A DNA stretch of 28,830 nucleotides from CAYPCH01 sp964409165 (GTDB lineage: Bacteria; Bacillota; Clostridia; Acetivibrionales; Acetivibrionaceae), in contig CAYPCH010000038.1 in NCBI GenBank assembly GCA_964409165.1, positions 1-28,830 on the forward strand, in the 5' to 3' direction. Of the stretch, positions 1 to 7,228 are shown piece after piece. Made by a program: the position numbers and the translations under genes. Below the pieces are notes generated by a model. It saw only the letters and a program-made list of their open reading frames with translations. It was not told the origin of the DNA and made no database searches. The stretch's first letter is position 1. Each line of letters begins with the position of its first letter.

Positions 1-641
1 TTATCAAGCAATGAGTCTTCAATAGCTGTAACTTTGTCAGATAGTATACATGTATGGAATGCCATCATTGCGATCTCTTCCATTACTACAGCATTATGCA
101 CAGCATCATTTGCACTTTTGCCCCAACAAAAGGGACCATGATTATTTACAAGTACTCCTGGAACATGAAGGGGGTTAATATGTTTAAAACCTTCAACAAT
201 AACATTCCCTGTCTGTTTTTCATACTCTCCTTCTATCTCCTCAGCTGTAAGCTTTCTTGTACACGGAATTTCACCATAAAAATAATCAGCATGAGTAGTA
301 CCTAACGGAACCACTCCTCTTCCACTCTGAGACCAAATAGTTGCCCATCTTGAGTGAGTATGCACAATCCCGCCAATCTCCTTAAAATTATTATAAATAA
401 CAATATGTGTAAGTGTATCGGAGGAAGGTTTAAACTCTCCTTCAATCTTTTTTCCGTTCAAATCCACTACAACCATATGTTCAGTTTTCAATTTTTTATA
501 GGGTACTCCGCTGGGCTTTATAACTACCAGACCTCTTTCACGGTCAATCCCACTGACATTACCCCATGTGTAGGTTACAAGACCCCTTTGAGGAAGTTCA
601 AGATTTGCCTCTAAAACTTCTTCTTTTAATTTATCCAGCAC
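1..641 (-). CDS. araD: L-ribulose-5-phosphate 4-epimerase, 3' end beyond the window
   Basis: This is the class II aldolase-type epimerase that converts L-ribulose 5-phosphate to D-xylulose 5-phosphate, the last step of bacterial arabinose catabolism. The 213 codons seen start LDKLKEEVLEANLELPQRGL and include the phosphate-binding TWGNVSG segment, KPSGVPY, and the metal-binding HTHSRWAT histidine pair, then GTTHADYFYG and VNNHGPFCWG. The family is usually about 230 residues, so only about 15-20 residues lie outside the window. The start is GTG at 641-639, preceded by GAGGTGAG, and its first base overlaps the araB stop codon (TAGTG), so the two are translationally coupled. A partner araA was not seen and is presumably elsewhere. 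Identification is from motif recall, with high confidence. Confidence 0.93.
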   Translation of the reverse strand, partial: MLDKLKEEVLEANLELPQRGLVTYTWGNVSGIDRERGLVVIKPSGVPYKKLKTEHMVVVDLNGKKIEGEFKPSSDTLTHIVIYNNFKEIGGIVHTHSRWATIWSQSGRGVVPLGTTHADYFYGEIPCTRKLTAEEIEGEYEKQTGNVIVEGFKHINPLHVPGVLVNNHGPFCWGKSANDAVHNAVVMEEIAMMAFHTCILSDKVTAIEDSLLD

Positions 642-2335
642 TATCTCACCTCATTGCTTCTGCTCAATTTTGCCTCTTCCTTTATCTTTTTAAGCCTCTT
701 CATAACATTGTTCTCTCCTCTGCCAAAGTAATCATGTAAAAGCTTGTATTCCGCATATAACTTATCATACGCTCTGACATTCGCCGGAACGGGTTTATAG
801 TATTTTTCCTTCACCCTGCCCATTACCCCGGCTACATCAATAATGCTATCATATCCTCCTTCAGCCTTTCCCGCAGCAACAGCCCCAAACATGGCAGAAC
901 CTAATGCCGGTGTCTGTTCCGAAGCAGAAATACGTATTTCCATATTTGTCACATCTGCATAAATCTGCATAAGCAATTGGTTTTTCGCTGCAATTCCTCC
1001 GCAAGTATAAAGATCGGTAACTGGTACTCCACTCTCAAGAAACGTCTCGATAATCATACGTGCTCCATAAGCAGTTGCTTCAATCAATGCCCTGTATATT
1101 TCTTCTGGCTTGGTTTGAAGGGTCATTCCAAGTATTAAACCTGTCAGATCAACATCAACAAGTACAGAACGGTTTCCATTCCACCAGTCAAGGGCAACCA
1201 GCCCGCTCTCTCCGATAGTTAGCATTGACGCTTTCTCCGTCAGAAGTTCCTGTATACCTTTACCGTTTTCCTCAGCCTCTGCCACATATAAAGTTGGAAC
1301 ACAATTCCTTACAAACCAGTCAAAGTGATCTCCCACGCATGATTGACCCGATTCATAACATAAAAATCCCGGCAACGCTCCATCTTCTACAACACCGCAC
1401 ATTCCCGGAACAATTTTTTCTTCATTCCCTAACAATATGTTGCAAGTTGAAGTTCCTATTATTAAAAGCATTTTTCCAGCCTCAGTTATGCCTACAGCTG
1501 GTAATGACACATGAGCATCCACATTTGCAATTGCTACAGCTGTACCAACTTTTAATCCTGTTAACCTTGATGCTTTTTCAGTTATTTCTCCAGCCTTTCC
1601 TCCCAAAGAATAAATATCCCTGCTTAACTTTTCATCCACAAGATTTTCTAATCCAGGGTCCAATGTCCTGAAAAATTCTTTAGACGGATATCCTTTCTTT
1701 TTGTGCCAAAGCGCCTTGTATCCTGCTGTACAAATGTTTCTCTTTTCTTCACCGGTAAGCTGCCATACTACCCAGTCCGAAGCTTCAATAAAACGATCCA
1801 TCGACTCATATATTTCGGGAGCCTCGTTTAACAACTGCCATACCTTTGGTACCAGCCACTCTGAAGAGATTTTACCTCCATACCGTTTCAAAAAATCCTC
1901 TCCGGTTTTTTCAGCAATTTCATTTAGTTTATTAGCCTCGGATTGAGCCGAATGGTGCTTCCAAAGCTTGACATAACTGTGAGGATTTAATTTAAATTCA
2001 TCCTTAAAACACAATGGCACGCCATGTCTATCAGTTGGAAGAACAGTACAAGCTGTAAAATCTATTCCGATTCCTATAACATCGTCTGCATCTATTCCTG
2101 CTTCTTCTAAAACAGCAGGAATTGTTGATTCAAGCACTTCCAGGTAATCGGCAGGATGCTGCAGTGCCCAATCCGTTCCAAGCTTTGTAACACCATCGCA
2201 CAAGTAATTATCCATAACTTGATGCGTATATTGTTTTACAGCAGTAGCTGCTTCTACACCCGTATCCACTTCAACAAGAACTGCTCTTCCTGAAAGAGTG
2301 CCATAATCTATACCAATTGAATACTTCTTTTTCAT
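641..2335 (-). CDS. araB: L-ribulokinase (FGGY carbohydrate kinase)
   Basis: This cytoplasmic kinase phosphorylates L-ribulose with ATP. At 564 residues it has normal AraB length. The N-terminal FGGY half opens with SIGIDYGTLSGRAVLV (phosphate-1 loop), followed by GIGIDFTACTVLPTD, the KLWKHH segment and the EASDWVVWQLTG region. The second half has the IIGTSTCNILLG phosphate loop, then the AraB-typical CYESGQSCVGDHFDWF and the adenosine-binding YTCGGIAAKN. These features separate AraB from xylulokinase and glycerol kinase. It lies directly upstream of araD with a one-base overlap. A modest ribosome site (AAAGG) sits about 12 bases before the ATG. No clear arabinose-repressor box was seen in the 149 bases before it. 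Confidence 0.95.
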   Translation of the reverse strand: MKKKYSIGIDYGTLSGRAVLVEVDTGVEAATAVKQYTHQVMDNYLCDGVTKLGTDWALQHPADYLEVLESTIPAVLEEAGIDADDVIGIGIDFTACTVLPTDRHGVPLCFKDEFKLNPHSYVKLWKHHSAQSEANKLNEIAEKTGEDFLKRYGGKISSEWLVPKVWQLLNEAPEIYESMDRFIEASDWVVWQLTGEEKRNICTAGYKALWHKKKGYPSKEFFRTLDPGLENLVDEKLSRDIYSLGGKAGEITEKASRLTGLKVGTAVAIANVDAHVSLPAVGITEAGKMLLIIGTSTCNILLGNEEKIVPGMCGVVEDGALPGFLCYESGQSCVGDHFDWFVRNCVPTLYVAEAEENGKGIQELLTEKASMLTIGESGLVALDWWNGNRSVLVDVDLTGLILGMTLQTKPEEIYRALIEATAYGARMIIETFLESGVPVTDLYTCGGIAAKNQLLMQIYADVTNMEIRISASEQTPALGSAMFGAVAAGKAEGGYDSIIDVAGVMGRVKEKYYKPVPANVRAYDKLYAEYKLLHDYFGRGENNVMKRLKKIKEEAKLSRSNEVR

Positions 2336-2410
2336 CTTGTAAGTAACCTTTCTTTATCACAAAAATAGTAACAGTAGTTGTTTCTTTATATCATCATTTT
2401 GAAAAGGAAT

Positions 2411-2450
2411 CCGCCAGAGAACCAAGTATGGCTCCCGGCGGTTCTCTGCT
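2411..2450 (-). terminator. Possible terminator after the hydrolase gene
   Basis: A 9-bp perfect stem, CAGAGAACC at 2415-2423 with GGTTCTCTG at 2440-2448, lies in the gap between the hydrolase stop and araB. Read on the minus strand it is followed by a weak T-rich run (TTCCTTTTC). It would separate the cellulosomal genes from araBD. The U-tract is poor, so this is only a candidate. Confidence 0.5.
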
Positions 2451-2484
2451 ATTTGTAATATTCATCATAAGTAGTTTGTATAAA

Positions 2485-3270
2485 TCACCAATTCTTACTT
2501 TCAGATTGCCAAATTCCAGTATTAAAAGTTGCACCTTGACCGATAAACATGCTGCTTCGTTCTGTTTCTCCAGCCAAATGCCATCTGAGCCATGCTAAAG
2601 TTGCTGGAAGAGCATACTTCGGACCAGTACCATGATCTACTCCCCTCATTAAGCCAATCCAAACCGGAACTGTTGCTTTTTTATAGTCTGTTCTAGTATT
2701 TTCCAGAGCCAAATTATCATCTAATCCACAAATAAGTGCCGTTGGTTTACGCATTTTACTTGCTCCATTGCCATCAAGCGATCCGCCATCAACATGAATA
2801 GTTGTTGATATTCTGGCATCAGTGGCTACACCATAAGAAGCCACTGAACCAAGGGAATGTCCACCTGCTGCAATTCTGCTTGTATCAAGTTTATTGTAGT
2901 ATTTACTTGATGAGTTGCTATTCTGTTCTATCAGCCAATCTATTCCTGCCTTCATTTCGGCTCCTGAATCTGATGGAGTTTCACTGTAAACTACAAAACC
3001 ATGTGAAGCAATTCTGGTCATTATATCTTGATAGTAACTAGGATCGGAACCTCCTCCCGGACCCCATATAAATATGGGATGCGCAGTAACTCCCAAGCTT
3101 CCAAGATTAGCTGGTCTAACAACCCATGCTTTGCCACTTGGTCCAACATTTCTTTCTACCGTTAGTGAAAATGGTCCATCTTTTTCAACACTGTCAACCG
3201 AAGGTAAAATCTTCGTTCTGGAAGTAGGTGTTTCGACAATTTTAATAGTAGGCGTTACATTTTGTTCCAA
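2485..3270 (-). CDS. Cutinase/polyesterase-like alpha/beta hydrolase, probably the frameshifted C-terminal module of the adjacent esterase
   Basis: This is an alpha/beta hydrolase of the dienelactone-hydrolase/cutinase-like (PETase-like) group. The nucleophile elbow GGHSLGS puts the serine near residue 139. Likely acid and base are Asp184/185 (CGLDDN) and His213 (GVDHGTG). The oxyanion side is IFIWGPGGGSD. The end is a Trp-rich LAWLRWHLAGETE segment. The best available start is TTG at 3270, which has no Shine-Dalgarno sequence and lies inside the end of the upstream gene. There is no signal peptide. The first 25 residues (VTPTIKIVETPTSR) look like a Thr/Pro linker, not a protein N-terminus. 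Removing one base near 3270 would join it in frame to the preceding dockerin. The substrate (cutin, acyl esters of cell wall, other) cannot be told from sequence. Confidence 0.75.
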   Translation of the reverse strand: MEQNVTPTIKIVETPTSRTKILPSVDSVEKDGPFSLTVERNVGPSGKAWVVRPANLGSLGVTAHPIFIWGPGGGSDPSYYQDIMTRIASHGFVVYSETPSDSGAEMKAGIDWLIEQNSNSSSKYYNKLDTSRIAAGGHSLGSVASYGVATDARISTTIHVDGGSLDGNGASKMRKPTALICGLDDNLALENTRTDYKKATVPVWIGLMRGVDHGTGPKYALPATLAWLRWHLAGETERSSMFIGQGATFNTGIWQSESKNW

Positions 3271-4771
3271 AGGAAGGTATCAAACCCAGTATATACCTTC
3301 TTATTAAGGCATAATCGGTAGAGTCTGTATTGCCATCACTGTTTACATCTGCGTTTTTAAGAGCCGTTCCTGTGAGTACAGCTGAGCCGAGTATATGCCT
3401 TTTTAATAATGCGTAATCTGTGGAATTGACTTCTCCATCATCATTAAGATCACCTAAAGTTCCAACTGAAGGTGTTGTACTTCCTCCCCCTCCAAATGTA
3501 AACCAGTCAATATTAACAGGTCCTGAAAACACAAGATACAAATCATTCTTACCAGTGACACTGCTGATTTCGCAGATTTGTTCCTGATATGTATCCCATC
3601 CACCTGTTGATTCTACCGATAATGTGCCTATGCGAGTTCCCGTCGGGCTGTTTAAACGAAGTTCAATATCTGCAGTAACAGAATCTGCAACCATTGCCTT
3701 AAAGGATGTTGCGCCGCTTCCGAAGTCAATACTCTTATATACCGAGTAATCGCCGCTTTCAATATACCCTAATCCGCTTCCTCCGCTTGTGGTACTAATT
3801 TTTTCAATTGTTGAAGAATTAACGTCGTCGAACTCCTCCGCTTCAATTCTTGTAAAAGCCGACCTCGGAATAGGTGTAGTCTTCGGTGGTGTAGTACGAG
3901 GAGGTGTAGTTTCAGTCGGCGTAGTCGAATCGGTAAACCCTGCTGCGCAAGCCATTCTGGCAAAATTCCACAGGCTGGGCTTCCATACAGTCCAATCGTG
4001 ACCATAGCCCTGAAGGAGCCATTCAGTGTGAGTAATATTATTGGTTTTGCAATAGTCCCTTACCCTATTATTGCTAAATATAAGATTATCTGAAGTTCCG
4101 CAGGAAAGAAACAGTAGTTTTAAATTCGCCTTGGCTTTAGTTCCTCCATCAGGAAACAACTGATTATTTTGTTTGGTGATAGGCGAGGATGAAAAACCGC
4201 CTATATAGGGGAATTTTTCTACGTTCGGCAACCCAATATTCATCGACTGAGCGCCACCCTGTGAAAGCCCTGCAATTGCACGGTGTTGGGCATCTGTATA
4301 AACTGAATAGTTACTTTCAATATAAGGTATAAGGCTTTCTAATAAATCCTTTGTGAAATTTTCCCAACCGTCCACTCCCGTTGCAGTAGCATTACCGTAT
4401 GGCAACACAAGAACAAATGGTTGGATATCCCCTGCCGCAATAAGATTATCAAGAATAACATTCGGTGCACCGTTATTGTACCACTCGTCTTCATTGCCTC
4501 CAATGCCATGCAATAAATACATAACACTGTATTTTTTACTTGTTGAATATCCCGGTGGCAGATAAATTCTCGCTCTGCGCTGGCTGTTTGTCGCTTTGGA
4601 CTGATAATTAATATAACTGACCTGACCGTGAGGAATGTTGTTACTTACCCGGTCATACCCCGACGGCGGTGTGGTTGGGGGCACAGCCGCTGATGAAATA
4701 ACTGTCGAAACATTCAAAAACGTTATAAACAACAGAATTGTTAAAATAATACTCATAATGCTCTTTTTCAT
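3242..4771 (-). CDS. Secreted feruloyl esterase CE1-CBM6-dockerin I
   Basis: This cellulosomal esterase should release ferulate from arabinoxylan. Residues 1-29 are a signal peptide (MKKSIMSIILTILL, cut near SSAA). Residues 35-280 are a CE1 domain like the N-terminal esterase of C. thermocellum XynZ, with Ser170 in GLSQGG, Asp228 in CGTSD and His258 in GYGHD. A Thr/Pro linker (281-303) leads to a CBM6 (307-427) and a type I dockerin (438-501) with DLNDDGEVNSTDYALLKRH and DVNSDGNTDSTDYALIRR. ATG 4771 is preferred over an in-frame start at 4912 because GGGAGGA lies seven bases before it and the signal peptide begins there. The protein ends in an odd tail, FGTKCNAYY, just where the downstream hydrolase frame begins, which points to a frameshift. 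It follows the GH43 gene, with a terminator between them. Confidence 0.9.
   Translation of the reverse strand: MKKSIMSIILTILLFITFLNVSTVISSAAVPPTTPPSGYDRVSNNIPHGQVSYINYQSKATNSQRRARIYLPPGYSTSKKYSVMYLLHGIGGNEDEWYNNGAPNVILDNLIAAGDIQPFVLVLPYGNATATGVDGWENFTKDLLESLIPYIESNYSVYTDAQHRAIAGLSQGGAQSMNIGLPNVEKFPYIGGFSSSPITKQNNQLFPDGGTKAKANLKLLFLSCGTSDNLIFSNNRVRDYCKTNNITHTEWLLQGYGHDWTVWKPSLWNFARMACAAGFTDSTTPTETTPPRTTPPKTTPIPRSAFTRIEAEEFDDVNSSTIEKISTTSGGSGLGYIESGDYSVYKSIDFGSGATSFKAMVADSVTADIELRLNSPTGTRIGTLSVESTGGWDTYQEQICEISSVTGKNDLYLVFSGPVNIDWFTFGGGGSTTPSVGTLGDLNDDGEVNSTDYALLKRHILGSAVLTGTALKNADVNSDGNTDSTDYALIRRYILGLIPSFGTKCNAYY
3271..3850 (-). repeat. CBM6-dockerin module, copy A of a direct repeat
   Basis: The segment coding for CBM6 plus dockerin in the esterase gene is closely similar, at protein and DNA level, to 4964-5548 in the GH43 gene. 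Shared stretches include GGSGLGYIE, NDLYLVFSGPVNIDWFTF, STTPSVGTLGDLN and NSTDYALLKRHILG. The two copies are in the same orientation about 1.7 kb apart. Confidence 0.85.
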
Positions 4772-4865
4772 AATTTTATCCTCCCTTGATTTATAAAAAT
4801 TATATAAATAAAACTCAAAAATTTTTATGCTTTTATTAGGGCCATTTCCTGAAAGGAAATCCGGT

Positions 4866-4900
4866 AAAAATCTTTGGGACTCGATGTCCCGAAGATTTTT
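4866..4900 (-). terminator. Rho-independent terminator after the GH43 gene
   Basis: The arms at 4866-4880 (AAAAATCTTTGGGAC) and 4886-4900 pair over 15 bp with one wobble around a 5-base loop and end in a run of five T on either strand. It lies about 60 bases past the GH43 stop. A second, bulged hairpin at 4915-4940 (CCTGTGAAAATCA with TGATTTTACAGG) lies closer to the stop. Together they suggest the esterase gene has its own promoter or is reached by read-through. Confidence 0.7.
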
Positions 4901-4960
4901 ATTTATGTCCAATACCTGTGAAAATCAGTGATTTTACAGGCGTTTGGGTTGGTAATACAC

Positions 4961-7006
4961 TTATTTAGGAAACGAAGATATAAGTCCCAGTATATACCTT
5001 CTCATCAAGGCATAATCGGTAGAGTCTGCCTTGCCGTCACTGTTTACATCAGCGTTCTTAAGGGCTGTTCCGGTAAGTACAGTTGAGCCAAGTATATGCC
5101 TTTTCAATAATGCATAATCTGTGGAATTGACTCCTCCATCAGCATTCAGATCACCTAAAGTTCCAACTGAAGGTGTTGTACTTCCTTCCCCAACAAATGT
5201 AAACCAGTCAATATTAACAGGTCCTGAAAACACAAGATACAAATCATTCTTATCTTTAACACTGTCAATTTCACAGACTTGCTCCTGATATTCACTCCAG
5301 TCCCCTGTCGATTCCACATGTAGCGTGCCTACGCGGATTCCTGTCGGACTGTTTAGCCTCAGTTCAATATTTACATCAAGCTCGCCTGCAACCATTGCTT
5401 TAAAAGATGTCGCTCCATTGCCGAAGTCTACATTTTTATATACAGCAGAATTGCCGTTTTCGATATAGCCTAATCCACTTCCTCCATCACCTGTTTGTAT
5501 TTTTTCAATTGTTAAAGAATCAACACTGTCATAATCTTCTGCTTCAAATTTATCAAAAGCATCTTTCATTTTTGGAGGTATAGGCGTAGTAGTCGGTGGA
5601 GTGGTATGCGGAGACGTAGTTATCGGTGATGTGCTGGAATTGAACTTCCACCAACCTAAATTAAATAAATAGTCGCTTCCACCTGTAAATTTAAGAAATA
5701 GGTCGTGAACACCTGTCACACCGCTAACTGTACAAGATTCGGTTACCCAATTCTGCCAACCATTGGTTCCTTTAACACTGCAAGTTCCAATCAATTTTCC
5801 TGTAGCGCTGTCCAACCTCACTTCAATATTCCCACCAGTTGTATTACTTGCTACTCCTGCTTCAAAACTTGTTGCACCATTACCAAAATCTACTCCTTTA
5901 ATTTGAATCCAGTCGCCATTTTGTATAGAACTGACATTGCGTCCACCTTCACTGCATGCTTCAGTTTCTATACCGGATTCTTTATATATATTTACAGCGG
6001 TGTTTTTAACATATGGATCAACATATTTTAGCTGTTTCAGACCATCCACCGTCGGAACTACCTGTTTAATAGTACCGTCAGAGTTAAAAAACATCTGATC
6101 TATGGCTACATTTCTTTGATAATTTGATTCTACTCCACGTTGTTTTGCTAAATTTCTGTTATGATATACACAATACCAATTGCCACCAAATTCTAAAGTG
6201 ACATGGTGGTTATTGTTATTAAAATTGTCAGGCGGCTGGGGCAATATAACTCCCTTATACGTAAACCCTGTGGTAGGCTTGTCGCTTACCATATACTCAA
6301 TTTTGGATGCACCTTGGGAAAAATCGCTGGCATATGAAAAATAATATTTCCCTTTGTATTTATTCATCCATGCGGCTTCAAAAAAGCGTGGTGCACTCAT
6401 TGATGAAGCAGAACCAACAGTACTTATCATATCATTACCCAGCTTGATAACTCTTATATTATCCTGTCCGTTCCCTCCAAAATACATATATGCCTGACCG
6501 TCATCATCAACAAAAATGCCAGGGTCAAACAACCACATATTGTTTGCAGGTAGTACCCCTGGAGTGTTTGAAGTTACCAAAGCACGTGGAAGAGGATCCT
6601 TAAAAGGTCCTGTAGGGCTGTCACTCACTGCTACGCCAATACCATTTCCCCCATTGCCGTAATACAAATAGAACTTATTGTTTCGATATACAATTGAAGG
6701 TGCCCAAGTAACATTAGCCCAATTTGAGTCCTTTTTGGCATTAAAAACTTCTCCATGGTCGGTCCAGTTTTTTAAATCATCCGTTGATATACAGGTAATA
6801 TCTGGTATGTTGTAAGTTGACTGATTTGCTGTAGCATCTTCATCATGAGAACAATAAACATAAAGTCTACCGTTATACACCACCGCAGTCGGGTCTGCAG
6901 TATAACGTTGAGAGAATATCGGATAGTCTGCAAAGCTGGTTTCAGTAAACAACAAAAAACTGCTTGCAAAGACTAGTACCAACACCATAATTAATTTTTT
7001 TAACAT
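4961..7006 (-). CDS. Secreted GH43 arabinofuranosidase with two CBM6 and a dockerin I
   Basis: This cellulosomal enzyme, 681 residues, probably removes arabinofuranosyl side groups from arabinoxylan. A signal peptide (1-26) is followed by a five-blade GH43 domain (about 28-330). The expected catalytic residues are present: Asp38 in YTADPTAVV (base), Asp161 in WLFDPGIFV (pKa modulator) and Glu210 in APRFFEAAW (acid). A first CBM6 (about 345-455) lacks the usual EAE start but has ETEACSEGG. A Thr/Pro linker precedes a second CBM6 (487-604) and a dockerin (616-680) with two NSTDYALLKRH-type repeats. The start has GGGGGAG five bases upstream. Its promoter (7174-7202) and a long inverted repeat in the 160-base leader are described separately. 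Domain order matches C. thermocellum GH43-CBM6-CBM6-Doc enzymes. Whether it is an arabinofuranosidase or a xylosidase is inferred from that. Confidence 0.88.
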   Translation of the reverse strand: MLKKLIMVLVLVFASSFLLFTETSFADYPIFSQRYTADPTAVVYNGRLYVYCSHDEDATANQSTYNIPDITCISTDDLKNWTDHGEVFNAKKDSNWANVTWAPSIVYRNNKFYLYYGNGGNGIGVAVSDSPTGPFKDPLPRALVTSNTPGVLPANNMWLFDPGIFVDDDGQAYMYFGGNGQDNIRVIKLGNDMISTVGSASSMSAPRFFEAAWMNKYKGKYYFSYASDFSQGASKIEYMVSDKPTTGFTYKGVILPQPPDNFNNNNHHVTLEFGGNWYCVYHNRNLAKQRGVESNYQRNVAIDQMFFNSDGTIKQVVPTVDGLKQLKYVDPYVKNTAVNIYKESGIETEACSEGGRNVSSIQNGDWIQIKGVDFGNGATSFEAGVASNTTGGNIEVRLDSATGKLIGTCSVKGTNGWQNWVTESCTVSGVTGVHDLFLKFTGGSDYLFNLGWWKFNSSTSPITTSPHTTPPTTTPIPPKMKDAFDKFEAEDYDSVDSLTIEKIQTGDGGSGLGYIENGNSAVYKNVDFGNGATSFKAMVAGELDVNIELRLNSPTGIRVGTLHVESTGDWSEYQEQVCEIDSVKDKNDLYLVFSGPVNIDWFTFVGEGSTTPSVGTLGDLNADGGVNSTDYALLKRHILGSTVLTGTALKNADVNSDGKADSTDYALMRRYILGLISSFPK
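4964..5548 (-). repeat. CBM6-dockerin module, copy B of a direct repeat
   Basis: This is the second, C-terminal CBM6 plus dockerin of the GH43 gene, the counterpart of 3271-3850. The dockerin and the second half of the CBM6 are nearly the same in both, while the first CBM6 of this protein is clearly different. That points to a recent module duplication or gene conversion. Confidence 0.85.
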
Positions 7007-7097
7007 AAATACTCCCCCTTGAAAATTTATTTAATTTTAAATTATTTATTCAAAGCATGGTAATAGCTAAAATCTAAGCTTCGATATAAAAAGTATC

Positions 7098-7141
7098 TTC
7101 TTACACAACTTGTACGCTTGTGCGTACAAGTTGTGTAAGAA
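7098..7141 (-). promoter_or_regulatory. Perfect 20-bp inverted repeat in the GH43 leader (operator or RNA hairpin)
   Basis: Arms 7098-7117 and 7122-7141 are perfectly complementary around a TTGT loop. The core at 7107-7132 (AACTTGTACGC then TTGT then GCGTACAAGTT) matches 22 of 26 bases of the inverted repeat upstream of the GH11/GH10 gene. The half TTGTGCGTACAA differs by one base from the AraR-type palindrome TTGTACGTACAA as I recall it. The repeat starts about 26 bases downstream of the predicted transcription start, so it could be a repressor roadblock or a leader hairpin. Confidence 0.75.
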
Positions 7142-7173
7142 AGAAAGAAGTATTACTTAACAGATACAATTTA

Positions 7174-7202
7174 ATTATATAGTGTGGTATTAATATTGTC
7201 AA
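7174..7202 (-). promoter_or_regulatory. Consensus sigma-A promoter of the GH43 gene
   Basis: On the minus strand, TTGACA (7202-7197) and TATAAT (7179-7174) are exact consensus boxes separated by exactly 17 bases. Transcription should start near 7167, giving a leader of about 160 bases that contains the inverted repeat at 7098-7141. So strong a promoter on an inducible enzyme gene implies tight repression. Confidence 0.85.
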
Positions 7203-7228
7203 TAAACTTCCAATAAATTCTGATTCTC

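Noticed and set aside
1225..1671. A 148-codon plus-strand frame opposite araB
   Set aside because: It lies entirely inside araB on the opposite strand, has a biased composition and no ribosome site; a shadow frame. The same holds for the long plus-strand frame opposite GH39 (17822-18718).
4772..4912. An extended N-terminus of the CE1 esterase starting at 4912
   Set aside because: It has no ribosome site, runs through a terminator hairpin, and would bury the signal peptide 47 residues inside the protein. ATG 4771 has a strong GGGAGGA.
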